DNA from: Neurospora tetraspora | Lineage: Eukaryota; Ascomycota; Sordariomycetes; Sordariales; Sordariaceae | Direction: 5' to 3' | Length of the DNA: 64,000 nt | Assembly: GCF_033439725.1 (NCBI RefSeq) | Contig: NW_026944390.1 | Span: forward strand, 682,001 to 746,000 | Shown here: positions 27,443 to 39,773 of the stretch, one piece after another | Position numbering within the stretch: position 1 is the stretch's first letter | Layout: the number at the start of each line of letters is the position of its first letter | Position numbers and translations under genes: made by a program | The notes under the pieces: model-generated | Database searches by the model: none | What the model was told of the DNA's origin: nothing | What the model saw: only the letters and a program-made list of their open reading frames with translations

Positions 27443-30400
27443 CTAGTGGTAGTTGTTACCCCAGCCGCCACGTGGAGGGTTGCCATAGTAGCCCCCGCCG
27501 AAACCTTGTCCGCCATAGTTACCGTAGGTGTTCTGGTGACCCTGGGAGCCGGTGGCGCCCATGCCGTAACCAGTACCGGTCTGGTTGTTGTGGAGACCAT
27601 GTCCCTGGAGATGGTTGGGGTAGCCATAAGATCCCATACCACCGAGACCGCTCTGCTGGTTCGACTGCGGAGGGGGGAGGCCGCTCTGAGAGGGAGCGTT
27701 GTTGGTAGCAGAGCCGGGACGAGCGGCACCGCCAAGAGCAGGGCTAGGTCCGGAAGCAGCCTTGGAGTCACCGAAAGGCTTCAGGTCATCAGAAGCCGAA
27801 GGACCGGCACCAGGTTGAGTTCCGGGAGCGTTGAAGGACTGGCCGGCCTGAGACTGGTAGCTAGAGCCACCACGACCGAAAGCATCGTGCATTCCACCAA
27901 AGCCGCTGCCACCGAGACCTTGCTGCTGAGCAGACTGGCCGGAAGCGGTGCGACCATAATCGTTGAGGCCGGCCGCTCCAACACCGGTCTCACGGTGGAG
28001 AGTAGACTGTCCAAAACCGGCAGGGGAGGAAGCGTATCCATGAGGCGCCTGGGGAGACATGCCATACTGGTTGGGCTGGTAACCAAGTCCGCCCTTTCCA
28101 TAGGGAGCTCCGTAAGCGCCCTGGTTGTATCCGTTGTAGTTCATGTACGCAGAGTAGTAAGGGTTAGAGTAGTAAGGGTGGCTGCCATAGGGGCCATACT
28201 GATCATGCGGCTGTTGCTGGCCGTGAGTCTGGGCCTGGGTGGTCTGAGCGGTCTGGGCCTGGGTTCCAGCCTGGTTAGGGGTAGGAGTACCGGCCATATC
28301 AGTGCCAGAACCGAAGCGAGTCTGAGTATGCTGAGCGCCGCTCTGAGGATACTGGCTAAGGTTATCGGCCTGGGGCGCGTTATATCCAAAGCCGCGCTGG
28401 GGCTGGGACAGACCGTCTTGCTGTCCTTGAGCACCCTGTTGCTGACCAAAGTTGTTTTGGCCGTAGTAGTTGTAGCGGCTTTGCTCAGCGGTGTAGTACT
28501 GAGAGTAATCACTGGGAGCCGAGCTGAAAGCGCCGACTGGCTGCTGCTGGTTCTGAGTTTGCGCAGCTTGGCCCTGACCGGGGAAGCCAGTCTCGTACTG
28601 GGTTTGCGCAGCCACAGCACCAGGCTGTTGGCCGAAAGCATCGAAAGGCTTGGAAGCGCCGAAAGAAGCGGGCTCTTGGGGCGCAGGCTGGCCGAAGCGG
28701 CCGAACTGCTGAGTGCTCGGCGCAGTAGGGGGTTGCGTAGCTGCTTCAGCCGGGGTCTTTAGTGAATCATCTACAAGTGACGAAATCGGGAGGTAGTACG
28801 CACCCTGAGAAGCGGCCGCGGCGGCAGCAGGCTGGGTCGGGGCCGTAGGGGGTGCGGTAGTGGTAGTGGCTAAAAATGGAGTTAGTCTCAAACTTGAGGC
28901 ATTGGCTAATGGGGCATAAGTCATACCGGCAGGGCCCGTAGGAGGGAGCGAGGCCGCAGGCTTCTGGGCAGCGAAGGCCTCGGGAACCGGGGCAGGCTGC
29001 GCAGGAGGAAGAGAAGCGCGAGGTTGGGTAACAGGAGACTCCTGAGGAGGCTGAGGGCGAGTCTCGGGCTCCTCGCGGTCACCATCAATGTCATCCTCCT
29101 CGTTCAAGCTGAAAGCGCCAAACTGAACGGCGGCACGATCGACCTGGTCACGGTTACCAGGCATGCGGACAGGCTCCTGCTGGTCAAGGATCCGGCGGGC
29201 ATAGGTAGGGGTGCGAGTAGATGTGCGATCGGTGGCCTTGGAAGCAGTCGTAGCAAAGCCACTGCCAGGGGCGCGGGAGGTCTGATGTTGCTGCTGAGAC
29301 GCGGAGTTGGGGGTCGCAGTGGCGCTGGGGGCCTGGGCCCGAGGATCCCAAGAGTCGGCGGCTTCGCTCGCAGCGGTCTCGGTCTGTGGAGGGTGGGAAT
29401 CATCGGCAACTTGTTCGAGATTCGTTTCGGTAAGTTGATCCTTGGACGGCTTCAGGGCGACTTCGGGAACAACGGGGATGGCGGGAAGGGCAGGCTCGAT
29501 AGGTACGATAGGCAGCGCGGGGACGGCGGGAGGAGGAGGAGGAGTAGCCTCCTTCTTAACAGGCTCGGGCGTAGGTTCCTCGACGGGTGTTGGGACTTCG
29601 GGCTCAGCTTCAGGTTCAGCCTGAACCTCGGGCTCAACAGGGGTAGGTTCGGCGACAGGCGGGAGAGGCTCGATAACGGGCTCAGCAGGCTTGGGAGGAG
29701 CGACCTCCTTTGGCTTGGGGGCAGGCTTCGGCACGGACTGTCTCAACATGCTAGCCCAGGTCTTCTGCGCGGGCTCGACGGGCTTGGGAGCAACGGGAGC
29801 AGGTGCGGCGGCAGGAGTCTCGGCGGAAGGCGAGCTCTCCTCGGGCCATCCGCTCGCCTCTTCGGTGGGCTTGGGAGCACCCCATACGTTGGCCTCCTCG
29901 GTAGGAACTGAAAGCTGCTCGCCCTCCTTGGTCTTGTGGCCGTTGATTGTCGCATTGAGGGGCTTGCCGCGGCCACCGCCCCGACCGCCTCGCTCGGTGG
30001 CCCTGCCACGTCCACGTCCGCTGTCTACGCGGCCACCTCTAACAGGTCTCGTGGATCCAGGGAAGGAATCGACGGGAGTGGATGTGAAAGTATCGGTCTT
30101 CGTCTTAGGCTTAGACACCTTCTTGGGCTTAGTGACCTCGCCCCATTGCGAGATGGTTCCTGAATAGAGAAGCTGGTGTCAATAACCTAGCAGTAACAGC
30201 AAACAGGGTGCAACACACGGCGGGGCAGCGTGCAGCTCGGAGGAGCCAATGGTTCAGCACACACGACAGGGAACGACAGGCACTCGTCTCGACGAGCTGA
30301 GACAGGAAGGGCTTGGGCAAGGGAAGCAAGTGGCGGTCGAGTGCAGAGGAGGGTTCAGAGCGGGAGTCGGCGACGTACCTTCAGCGATGCGGGTGACAGC

Positions 30401-30679
30401 GAGGGACTCGTCACCGTCTGTCTCGTTGAGAGCAAATAGAACATCGACGTCCGACCAGTCGGGGAACATTTCCTTGATGATGGCAACCTTGCTGCCGTAT
30501 TGCTTCTTAAGCTGGCCAATCTCGCCCTCATCCTCTAGAGATGGCAGCGACGACGACTCTGTGGAATCGCCGTTGGTCCTGGTCGCGCTGCGACCTCCCC
30601 GAGTCGAAAGACCGCCCCGGCCACCACGGCCGGAGCCTCTGCCGCGTGCGGCGGCGGGCCTGCTCTGTACCTCAGACAT
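27443..30679 (-). CDS. def1: RNA polymerase II degradation factor Def1
   Basis: Exon 1 is 30679-30379 and exon 2 runs from 30159 to 27443; donor GTACGT and acceptor ATTCAG join in frame. Read continuously this is 1005 residues. The N terminus is RG-rich (GRGSGRGGRGG); a CUE ubiquitin-binding domain lies at about 48-100 (IIKEMFPDWSDVDVLFALN). It is followed by TISQWGEVTKPKK, typical of Def1, then Pro/Glu-rich and a long Gln/Asn/Gly/Tyr-rich prion-like region ending RGGWGNNYH. In yeast, Def1 recruits ubiquitin ligases to stalled, damaged RNA polymerase II so that it is destroyed, and it is processed by the proteasome to a nuclear form. Two stretches inside exon 2 (28926-28870 and 28803-28741) look like introns but are 57 and 63 nt long and stop-free, so removing them keeps the frame (965 residues). 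The first, with GTATGA, GACTAAC and TTTTTAG, is convincing. Confidence 0.85.
28870..28926 (-). other. Probable in-frame intron in def1
   Basis: On the minus strand this 57-nt stretch begins GTATGA, contains the branch-like GACTAAC and ends CCATTTTTAG. It has no stop codon and a length divisible by three, so it is invisible as a frame break. Its removal joins GPA to TTTTAPP, in keeping with the low-complexity context on both sides, while the stretch itself reads as out-of-style residues (MTYAPLANASSLRL). Confidence 0.65.
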
Positions 30680-33192
30680 TGCTGAGATGTGTATGTGGAA
30701 AGTGTGTGGTCGTCAAGACGAGTGGGTAGCGGAGTGGTGGGCGTGTCGCGTCTCTCGAGGGCAGCCAGTCCAGTAGGGGGATGGAGGGGGCCTTTTCTCG
30801 GGAGAACTAGACAAAAGAAAAAGAACAGGTAGAAGAGAATAAATCCGGTGCGCCTCGTGCAGAATGTGCCTATGGGCGGCGGCTTGCTTGGTGTTGCGAT
30901 CCGGGTGATGGGATCGAGAGCCGGTGTGGTGGTGATTGACGTGGTGGAAAGGTATTATGGAGAAGGAGGGTGTGTGGGAAGTGGAAGCGAGGCAAAGAAA
31001 GCGTAGTCGGATTCAGTTTTTGACGCCTCGTCCCGCCAGAACCAAAAGCCAGAATTGGCCCGTCGCGGAAAGCGGAAAAGCAGAGGCCACCGCAACCGCT
31101 GTCTGCAACTGAGGGACAGTCACTGTAGCGTGGGCACCAGCTGAAAACCACCCGAGCCACCACACCCCTACCGCCTGTAACGAGCGTCACCAAGGGCAAT
31201 TGCAACTGAGCTGCACCTGACGGACGGGACTGCAACAGCTGCAACGGGAAGATACGCCCACCAGGGGCACGACACCTCGCAGGGCAGGCAGGGTGGCATC
31301 TCGACGGCACGAGAATAAACTACTACGGTACATCTCACTTTGTCCTCCCCGGCTGTACACTGTTGCCAGTAGGCGGGAAGCCGTCTGTCCTTTCTCACTC
31401 AGTTTACAGGCCACGGTCCAACTCATGGACGTTGTCGATCCAGCTCCAGGGGCAACTGGACCAGCACACACTCCCCCTCCATACTACACCATCGGCGTGG
31501 CGCCTCACGACAGGCTGTGGACTTGGGGACTGAGATTATCTTGATCAATCTCTTTCTATCTCAAGTTCCCATGGCTGGTGCCTTTGTCGGTGTCTAAGAG
31601 ACTACCAGATGAGGCTATCTGATATGCCCTAGCTGCCCCATGCTACCTTACGGTAACTAGGCACGCAAGGCACGGAAACTATCTAACCATATCATGCAGG
31701 GCGCAAACAACATGGCTGCTAACTGAGCCCGGAAAACTACAAATACCTGCACCGGACCGCCGTCGGACAGTCCGCCATGATGGAGACGAGCGCGGGGATT
31801 GAAAAGGGAAAGAGACGCGTCGGATTGAATCAGTTGAAGCAAAGGGAATTCGCCCCCCTTGCCTCAGGAGGCACGGCGAGACACCTGATGACAGGGCCAG
31901 AGTGAGCAGATGGACACAGCTTGGCAAGCCCATCCCAGCACAATGGTTGACTGGCCCGAATGGAAAATGGGGAACCCCTCAAGCCCCTCGAGCCCCTCAG
32001 AGCCTCAGGCCCCTCGCTCGAAAGGCTGGGCTGGGGCAGGCAAGCTGGGCAACGTCGAAAGGGGAAGCTGTGGGGAGGCGAAGCTGCCCTTGGCTTGGCT
32101 CGGCGAAGCCAGAGACTCTGAGAGAGGTGTCTTTGAATCCCGTTTCCCTGGCATGATATTGATTGGTCTAGTTTGGCTACATATCTCCATCCAAAAGACA
32201 ACGAGACGTGTGAAGGATTGGATCCAAGGCACCCTGGAACTTCAACACACGCCGGTACAAACGACGTCAGGGCTGTCCAGGTACAGCTCGAAACAGGCTT
32301 AGCTCCAGTGACCCCAACCAGCGGGTTTGGTCGTGGGTTTTGGAGTGGAAGTCAATGAGTCACATGACTCAGGTCTTGACGGCTTCAACTGGTTGGCTCG
32401 AGCTTTAGGACTAACAATGGAGCTGAAGCCTTTGAACACCCGATATACAAGTGTAGGAATGTCTTCTTGACATTCATACAAAGCCCTCGTTGCCGGCATC
32501 CTTTCAGCAGACACCCCTTTTCTGCCTGGGCCCCTGATTCTAGGTTGAAGATCTACCACATGGGCAACAAACTAACGGTATGGCCTCCTTTGTTAGTGCG
32601 ATATGTGTGCATACCAAGTGCCTGTGAAACCGACCGCATACCGGCACCGTAGCCGGGCGTGTGCGGTGACCGACAACCCGCACACGGGAGCACAATACTA
32701 GAAGCACATTTGTGTCAATGCTCCAAATAGGGGCAACTTTAGAAAGGAGACCGTGAAGCGGATGTGAAGTAATAATGGAATTTGGGACTGGAACAAGAAC
32801 ATCCCGTTCGGCGCAAGTGATGAAGGTGTGATAAAATAAGCCCCCACAGGCGTCCAAGACTCCCGTCTAGAAGAGCGAACAAACCAATCATGTTTCTGCA
32901 TAAGCTATCCTCTCCTGGAGAAGTGGGTCCTTTCCCGTCATTGAATTGTGTGCTTTCTGGAGTCAGGGTTCGCATTTCCCGTCGTAAGGCCGGGCCAGGC
33001 CATGGAGTGACAGCTCCACTCCACCTCAAGCACAACCATCGTGAACGACATCGTCAACGACATCATCAGGTCACTGACCACTAAACCGATCGGCCGTCGA
33101 CCAGCCCGGCCTCCCTGAACCCCGGAAGCCGAGCTTTGTCATCTACACGGCGCCTTCCAATCCGATACCTACAGAACAATAAACGATTGACC
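30680..33192. other. Divergent intergenic region, 2.5 kb
   Basis: Lies between the start codons of def1 (-) and the gene at 33193 (+). No gene is supported. Bases 31975-32030 are low complexity, repeating AAGCCCCTCGAGCCCCTC-like units. The frames present are short and lack motifs. Both promoters should be here, but I cannot place them. Confidence 0.5.
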
Positions 33193-34404
33193 ATGTTCTT
33201 CAAGACCAAACCGCTGGGCTCTCTCAAGAGCATCCTCCCGCCAATCCACCAGCCCCTCCCCCTCAACCAGCGCGAATCCCAGAAGCTCCTCGATGTCCTA
33301 AAAGCTTCCTTCCGAGCCCACCTAGACAAAGAGCACGGATGGACTCCCGATACCAACCAGGTCGCGCCGGCCGCCCCGACCGTCACCTATCTGCCCTCGG
33401 CTTCTCCCGCCTCCTCCAAAGATGTACCAGCCCGTCCGACGGATAAGCATATGCGCGCCATTCTGGAGAACCCCCTCTTCAACAACAAGGCCTTTGTCCC
33501 ACCCTCTGTCGCCGCCCCTGCCCCGGCCGTCAGGAACAACCGCAACGACATCTTTCAGCTGGCCGTCTCCAAGGGCATCATGAACACCCAGCGCGCCCTC
33601 GGCTTCCTCCTGGCCGTCCAGCGCGACATCCAGCTCTCCGCCGCCGTCTCCGTCACCCAGAGCATGAAGGAATCCGGGGCCGGTCTGCTCGTCCTGCGCT
33701 GGCTGCGCTCTTCGGGCAAGGAGCGCTCGCTCGGCTTCCTCGGCAACCGCACCTTCACCCGTCTTCTTCTGCGCTACATGGTAGCCGAGGGTCTCGACGA
33801 GCTCGCCTGGTCCTGGTTCCAGCGGCTGCTGAACGAGCCCGCGCTCACGACGGGAAACCCCGAGCGCGCCGCCCACCCCGCCGTCCTCCTCGATAGCCTC
33901 ATCATGGCCAAGTCCCAGGCCATCGAGCTGGACGAGGCCTACACGTCCATGCTGCGCGGCAAGGAGGTCATCGACGACACCTCGGCCTCGGCGCAGCACC
34001 TCATGCACGCCTGGCGCAGGCTGTGCTGGCATACTACGGGCCAGTCGTACAAGCACCAGATACCGCCCGCTTCGTTGTTCGAGTCCTTTGCCGCGGTCCA
34101 TAACGAGTTCCGTAAGCCGCTGCCGATGGCCATGGCGCATCTGGCGCTGTATCATCCCACGAACCCGTCGCCGAATCTGGCGCTGGAGTATCTCAGTAAT
34201 GAGTATGTGTGGAATACCAGGCTGCCGAATTATAAGCCGGATAATCCGGAGGCCAAGTACATCACCAAGTTGGCGTCGTTGATGCTGGATACGATTCAGA
34301 ATCTGATGCAGAGTGGAAGGTTTACGGAGGCGCAGAGGTTGATGGAGCGGTTTAGGACGCATTTGGCGCCGATGGGACCGCATCTTGAAGCCATTGCTTT
34401 TTGA
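33193..34404 (+). CDS. Helical protein of unknown function, possibly mitochondrial
   Basis: A 403-residue protein in one exon. The ATG at 33193 (GACCATGTTC) is the first in frame; the frame is open upstream only through non-ATG codons. The N terminus (MFFKTKPLGSLKSILPP) is basic, hydrophobic and lacks acidic residues over the first 25 positions, as in mitochondrial presequences. The rest is rich in helices with repeating patterns such as FTRLLLRYMVAEGLDELAWSWFQRLL and NLMQSGRFTEAQRLMERFR, reminiscent of TPR or PPR helical hairpins. I recognise no family. Codon use is strongly C/G-biased at third positions in the middle and less so near the end, which supports a real gene. A role in mitochondrial gene expression is only a guess from the helix pattern. 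Confidence 0.75.
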   Translation: MFFKTKPLGSLKSILPPIHQPLPLNQRESQKLLDVLKASFRAHLDKEHGWTPDTNQVAPAAPTVTYLPSASPASSKDVPARPTDKHMRAILENPLFNNKAFVPPSVAAPAPAVRNNRNDIFQLAVSKGIMNTQRALGFLLAVQRDIQLSAAVSVTQSMKESGAGLLVLRWLRSSGKERSLGFLGNRTFTRLLLRYMVAEGLDELAWSWFQRLLNEPALTTGNPERAAHPAVLLDSLIMAKSQAIELDEAYTSMLRGKEVIDDTSASAQHLMHAWRRLCWHTTGQSYKHQIPPASLFESFAAVHNEFRKPLPMAMAHLALYHPTNPSPNLALEYLSNEYVWNTRLPNYKPDNPEAKYITKLASLMLDTIQNLMQSGRFTEAQRLMERFRTHLAPMGPHLEAIAF

Positions 34405-34891
34405 TGATGGCATCCGTGGCATGTTTTCTTCATCTTTTACTCTCTTCTCTTATCTTTTCCTGCACGTATTTCCTCTTGACATGAGGACCCTCCATCCCTA
34501 GTTACCACGGGGAGTGATTGATACGTAGCCCACATACGGTTTCCTTTTTTTCATTTTCTTTTTTCTTGGCTTTTCTCATGGTTCTGTACATAAGGCGTCT
34601 CCTCGGTTTTCTCGATTTTTGGAGCATGATGCATTTTGACGGGTAGATACCAACGCAGGCTTGGAGCGAGAGCTCAACTAAGGGAGGATATCAGTATAGT
34701 GTAACGAATATGACAACTAGGCATATAAATACATATAGGCGATTTTGACTATAATGGGTATCAAGCAAAGCTATTCAACGAGCGAGCAACCGTGATATTA
34801 TCAAAGAACAAAGAAGAAATCAACCAAGCAATAACAACAAACTTATCCTTCCTTGCGTGTACGCGTGATTCCATTCCGTCATTTAATAAAC
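34405..34891. other. 3' flanks of two convergent genes
   Basis: The stretch between the stop codons of the gene at 33193 (+) and the Kelch gene (-) is AT- and T-rich, with TTTTCATTTTCTTTTTTC near 34540-34565. No gene is seen. Confidence 0.5.
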
Positions 34892-37800
34892 TCAAGACCC
34901 CCGTCTCGCCTGACCCCCCCTCTGCAGTACATTACCCCCATTCTTCTCATCCAACTCCTCCTCCAACCCATTAACCACCCTCAACGCCCTCCTCGGCCCC
35001 ATCACCACACTAAAGAAACTCGGTTCCACGCCCTCTAGCAGCCTCTCCGTCGAGGATACACTACCACTACCCCTTGCTTCGTCGTAGAATTCCCCCCCGT
35101 CGTCTCCCGCAGCAACTTCTTCATGACCATGAACATGAATAACCTTTCCAGGGACAGTTCCTCCAGTCCCAGTACCGGGGCTAGGATCGCTACTTAAAGT
35201 AGCAGGCGTGGTTCCCGTTCCAGAAGAGCCCAGTCCTGACATGGACATGGAGACTTCAGTCCACGGCGAGTAGGAGCCAGGGGAAGTACCGAAGGAGGAT
35301 ATAACCCCCCCTCCTGCGGCGGCGGGTGCCGGCATAGGTGGCATAGGTGACGAGCCGAGGGATGGGCGGGGATAGCCGCCGCGAGAAGCAGTGTGCGAGG
35401 TACGAGTACTACTTCCGTACCCGGCAGACTCCGCATGGCTTTGCAGGTCACCTCCGCCGTCTTCAAAAAGCATCTTGGGTTCCACCATGGGGGGGATGCC
35501 GCCGTAGCCGTAATAATTATTTGAGGAGTAGGAGATGATGGAGCTGTTGGAGGGGGAGATTGGTCGGTTACTTGCTGTTCCGGCCGCTGCTGCTGCTCCG
35601 TTGGAGTTAAGGGGATCGGTTGTAGCAGACTTGCGGCTCTGCTTGCTCGTCTTTCTCCCGACGCTGCCGAAGCCGAAGAAAGCGGCCAGACCAGAGGCGG
35701 TCGAAGCGCCGGGGTGGTGAGGGGTGGAGTACCGGTTGGCCACGGCCAGATGGGTCTTGTAGGCGCGCACCTGGCGGCGGTAGAGCCAGGCGCAGTAGCC
35801 GAGGTAGATGGCGAGGAGACCCAAGAGGCCGGCGATGACGCCGGCAGCTATGAGCCCCGCCTTGCGGTCCTTGCCTTTTGTTTCGGTGTTGGGGTTGCCC
35901 GGGTCTCCCGGTTTGGCGGTGGTGGTGGCTCCGGGGCCCCATGCGGTGGCGGTGATGGTTAGAACGGGCGATTTGCCGGTTGCGAAGGGGCCGGCGGTCG
36001 CGGAGCCCGCGGCGGGCTGGGTGGCTGTGGCGCCGCCGGAGCCGGAGCCGCCGATGACGCTGGCGACTGGGGCGGGGACTTGGTAGCCGAAGGAGTTGCC
36101 GAGGACGGAGTTTTCGGGATGGAGGTCGGGGTCGTGGTCGAGGGCTTTGAATGAGGATTGCCAGGTGAGGGAGGTGGCGTTGAATACATAGATGCCGGGC
36201 GAGTCGCATGTTTGACCGCCGGTGTAGCCGCCGACGACGATCATTTGGCCGTCACGGAGGTGGCATTCGTGGCCGGCGCGGGCCGAAGGTTTGTGTTCAT
36301 CGTCGTCGTCGGAGACCTTCACCCAGGTGAAGGATGGGATGGAAAGGATGTACATGTCTGAGTACTGCGTTTGTTCTTTCTGGTGGGTGTTAGTTCTCAA
36401 CCGCCTCAACCTAGGTATGAACACTGATGGAAACTTACAGCTGGTTGAAGATTTTGACCGCCGAACACATAGATCTGGAAGCTTGAGAAGTCCTGTGCTG
36501 AAGCAATGACAGCACAAAGATTAACTCGTACCGATGGCGCATCTCCGCTGGTCTTCTGGTGGTACCATTCCGAGCTGGCGATATCATAGACATCCAAAAC
36601 CTCGAGGTTGTCGGAGAACTCATCAGCCGTACCACCCGCCAGGCCAATAAGGATACCCTTCTCACCCCAGCCTGGCACGTATACCAGGGCACCATCTGCG
36701 CGTTCGTGGAAAACTTGGTCTGTTTGGAGACCGCCTTCGGTAATGTTCCTAAAGGCGCCCCATTCGCCCGCTCCCTTGTCCTCTAACCCGTAGACGGCCT
36801 CGTTGTTGTATCCCGGATGTGTAAACTCGAGGAGACTCTTCAAATAGACCCGAGGTATCTGATTCGACCATCCAGGCGTTGTTGCGAGGTCGAGATGGCC
36901 ACCGAAATACCAACTTAATCCCATTTCAGGCACCGAGATACCAGAACCCTCAGCCGATCTCTGGACAAGCAGGTCGCCCTGGGTCGAGTACTTGCCGGCA
37001 GAAGTTTTTGGTTGCTTGTACTCTGTCCACTTTTGGTTCTTGATGTCGTACTTCCAGATGGACTCTTCGGTAGGTTCGGCATAGGGGTTGTCAGCGAATT
37101 CACCACCGTACAGGTAAAGATTGTTGTAGTCATTCCAGAGGTATCCCATCGACACGGCAGGGGGTCCTGAAGGCCTGGGTAGTCCCCGCAGTCGTGGTGA
37201 ACCGGTATCCCATGACTTTGTGAGATCCAGAACGTAGAAGTCGTTATCTAGCACGCCGTTAGCAATGTTTGTGGTAGCTAAAGGGCACTGAGTGATTATG
37301 ACTTACTCCAGGTATCCGTAGTCTGGTCTGGGGATGTTTTGGACTGACCACCATAGAGGTACAATGTCCCGTTGACCGAAGCGCCTTGTACGTGTACAGG
37401 TCAGTAGTTAGTCGAATATGTGAAGGGCCCAAGCAAGGATCTCACTTTGTCCTGCCCATCTCGCGCAGTAATCGGTTGAGCTATCTGCCCTTGGTTCGAG
37501 GATAGGGCCGCTTGGTTGTACCACTTCTCGAATCACTCCAGCATCGGCCCCACTGAGTGACACCTTTTCACGACCGTTGTAGTAACTGAAGCCCGGTATC
37601 ACCACGGCAATGAACAAGGCAAGCGTTGTAAGCCTGGTAAAGCTCGACATGCCAGGAGGTGGCGCACTGGAAGTCGAGCTGATGCGTGGTCTTTTTCCTG
37701 GACTAAGTTTCGAATACCAAGGTCTTCTAGACGAGGGCGATGTTGGTGTTGTTGGCGATTTCATGGACCCAGATTGCCTGTAACTGGTGCCGTCGTCACT

Positions 37801-38070
37801 CTCGTTGTCTGTACGAAGTCCGGTGATCTCGCCGAACTCTCTTTCGCCTGGGTAGTGGTGGAAAGGTTGATCGGTGTCCAGGTCCAATTCTTTGAATACT
37901 GATTTCCTGCCCTTCTTGATCTTCCCAGTCATCATAGAAAGTGAGGGATGTCTGTCGGAGCCTTCACGGATTCGATCATGAGTGTTGTTGTGGTGGAACC
38001 TGGGGCGAACATGGTGAAAGGAAGGGATCTCGGGGTTCGATGGGCATTTTGATAGCTTCACGAATGACAT
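34892..38070 (-). CDS. Kelch-repeat membrane protein with two transmembrane helices
   Basis: Exons on the minus strand are 38070-37446, 37384-37307, 37247-36439 and 36379-34892. All introns have GTGAGA or GTAAGT donors and join in frame to 999 residues. Residues 1-143 are hydrophilic and basic; helix 1 is at about 144-164 (TTLALFIAVVIPG). Then come Kelch-type blades, recognisable by LYLYGGQ, LYLYGGEFAD, WYFGGHLD, IYVFGGQN and IVVGGYTGG, each followed by a W or Y strand, up to about residue 580. A Ser/Thr/Pro/Gly stalk follows, then helix 2 at about 677-703 (KAGLIAAGVIAGLLG) with basic RRQVRAYK after it. The tail of about 300 residues is low complexity. The beta-propeller should therefore lie outside the cell or in the lumen, with both ends in the cytosol. 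Fungal Kelch proteins are known in polarity and fusion, but I cannot assign this one. Confidence 0.85.
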
Positions 38071-39773
38071 GGTGACAACGATACGCAGGTACGCCTATCA
38101 CAGTAGCTGTAGTGATGCATTACCAGCCGCCGACGGCAGTATCAAGACTTGGAAGTTGTTGCCCAGATAGACAGGGAGACGAGGTCGCCACATGCAACAC
38201 TAGGGAAGAGGGGCGGTTGAGGTGTGGCTACCACGGGCAAATGAAGTCACGATCGAATCCTGATTTGGTGAAAAATCGATGATATCCGTACCGTGTACAA
38301 AGAACCGAATACTGGAGGAGAACTTGCAGATATGAAGATAGAGAAGTGGTCTTGGTGGTGTTGTGGTGTCTTTTATAGTCTTTAGCTTTTGAGAGATGAT
38401 GAACCTTCAGTGGAGAAAATAGGGGGGAAGAACGTTTAGCGGTCAAGATGCTTAACTTGATGCTGACATTGTATTCCCCTTTATTTTGATGTTCAATCCC
38501 GCCCTTGAAGCCTCGGTCATCTAGAAGGTTCAGATTCCAGGTTGTGGACGGATTGGGATAACGACATCATAGCCTCGCCGTGGGCAAGGCCACTAGAGGC
38601 TAGGTAGTGCATTAAAAGAGTGCATTATAGCTGCACAATTCTTGCATTGGGCGGCACAGGAAGACTTCCACGGAAGCTCTGGGCCTTTCGAAATCTCGAT
38701 CCAACATGCCATTTTGATGACCTTGACGTCCGAATTCGCATCCAGAAAAAGTCTATTCGATGGTTCAGTGTCCCAAAGCGAATACTGGAACAAAACTTGG
38801 AAAACTGTGGTGATGTGTCTTGGACGGGCCGTCAGCCTGTCAACGTTGGGCCAGGAACCGGATGTGGTGATTGCGCCGATTGGCTGGGAGATGGTGGTGA
38901 TCGGGTGGATGACCTCACGTCCATCACTCTGGGGTTTCAAACTCGCTTTGCCCTGTCGCTTGCCCTGCCAGGCCTTTGGGAATGCCCTAAATGCCCACGC
39001 GATTCAGGGGAAGGTTTTGGGAGTTCAAAAGATCCAGATGTGTCTCGAGCAAAGAAAGATGGGAGGAACTCCGGTAAAGTCTGGGGAAGTCTGGGGAAGA
39101 TCGTCCTATGATTGTGTGGCGGTGCATATCGTGGCTCGGATGTGGCTAGTGCCGACCTCCATTCTACTACATTTCTCCTTCACAACTTGAGTTCATCTAT
39201 TTCTGTCTATCATCGAGCAATGCCCTCGGATGTACTCAGGTACGGGCAAGCGAGCTGTCTATCATTGGTGATCCAGAAAGCCTCGAGTTTACTCGGTCTT
39301 GGGGAGATCAAGCGATTCAGTTGTTACTAGCCTGTTGCGTTGCAGAGTTCATCGAGCACTAACAATTTCAGATCACCAAAGTAACGCGGGACTACAACTC
39401 CCACCTATACGGGCGAGAAAACATGACATTACGTACATCAGTCAACAAGTCCGATCTGAGTTGTGTTGAGGTGACATACATGAAACTTGAAATGTTCAAT
39501 GAACAGATACAGAACGGGGGAATGGGAGCAACAGTTACTGAACGAGATGATGCCAAGAAATAGCTAGAGACAACAGCGAGTTTCGTCGGTCAGGGGTTGC
39601 GATTACAGTCTGTATCACCAAGACTCACCTTCCACCGATTTCAGATACTCAATTTCTTTTGCAACCGAGAGACTACCACCATCTTGAACTTGGTATTGAG
39701 TGGTGAAGAATCAAACACAAGAATTCACTGGAATCAGCTTTCAAGTTGTCACTCAAGAAAACATCAACCAAAA
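38071..39773. other. Divergent intergenic region, 1.7 kb
   Basis: Lies between the start codons of the Kelch gene (-) and the DUF4291 gene (+). No gene is supported. Frames at 38620-39190 start at non-ATG codons or have no motif. The stretch should carry both promoters. Confidence 0.5.
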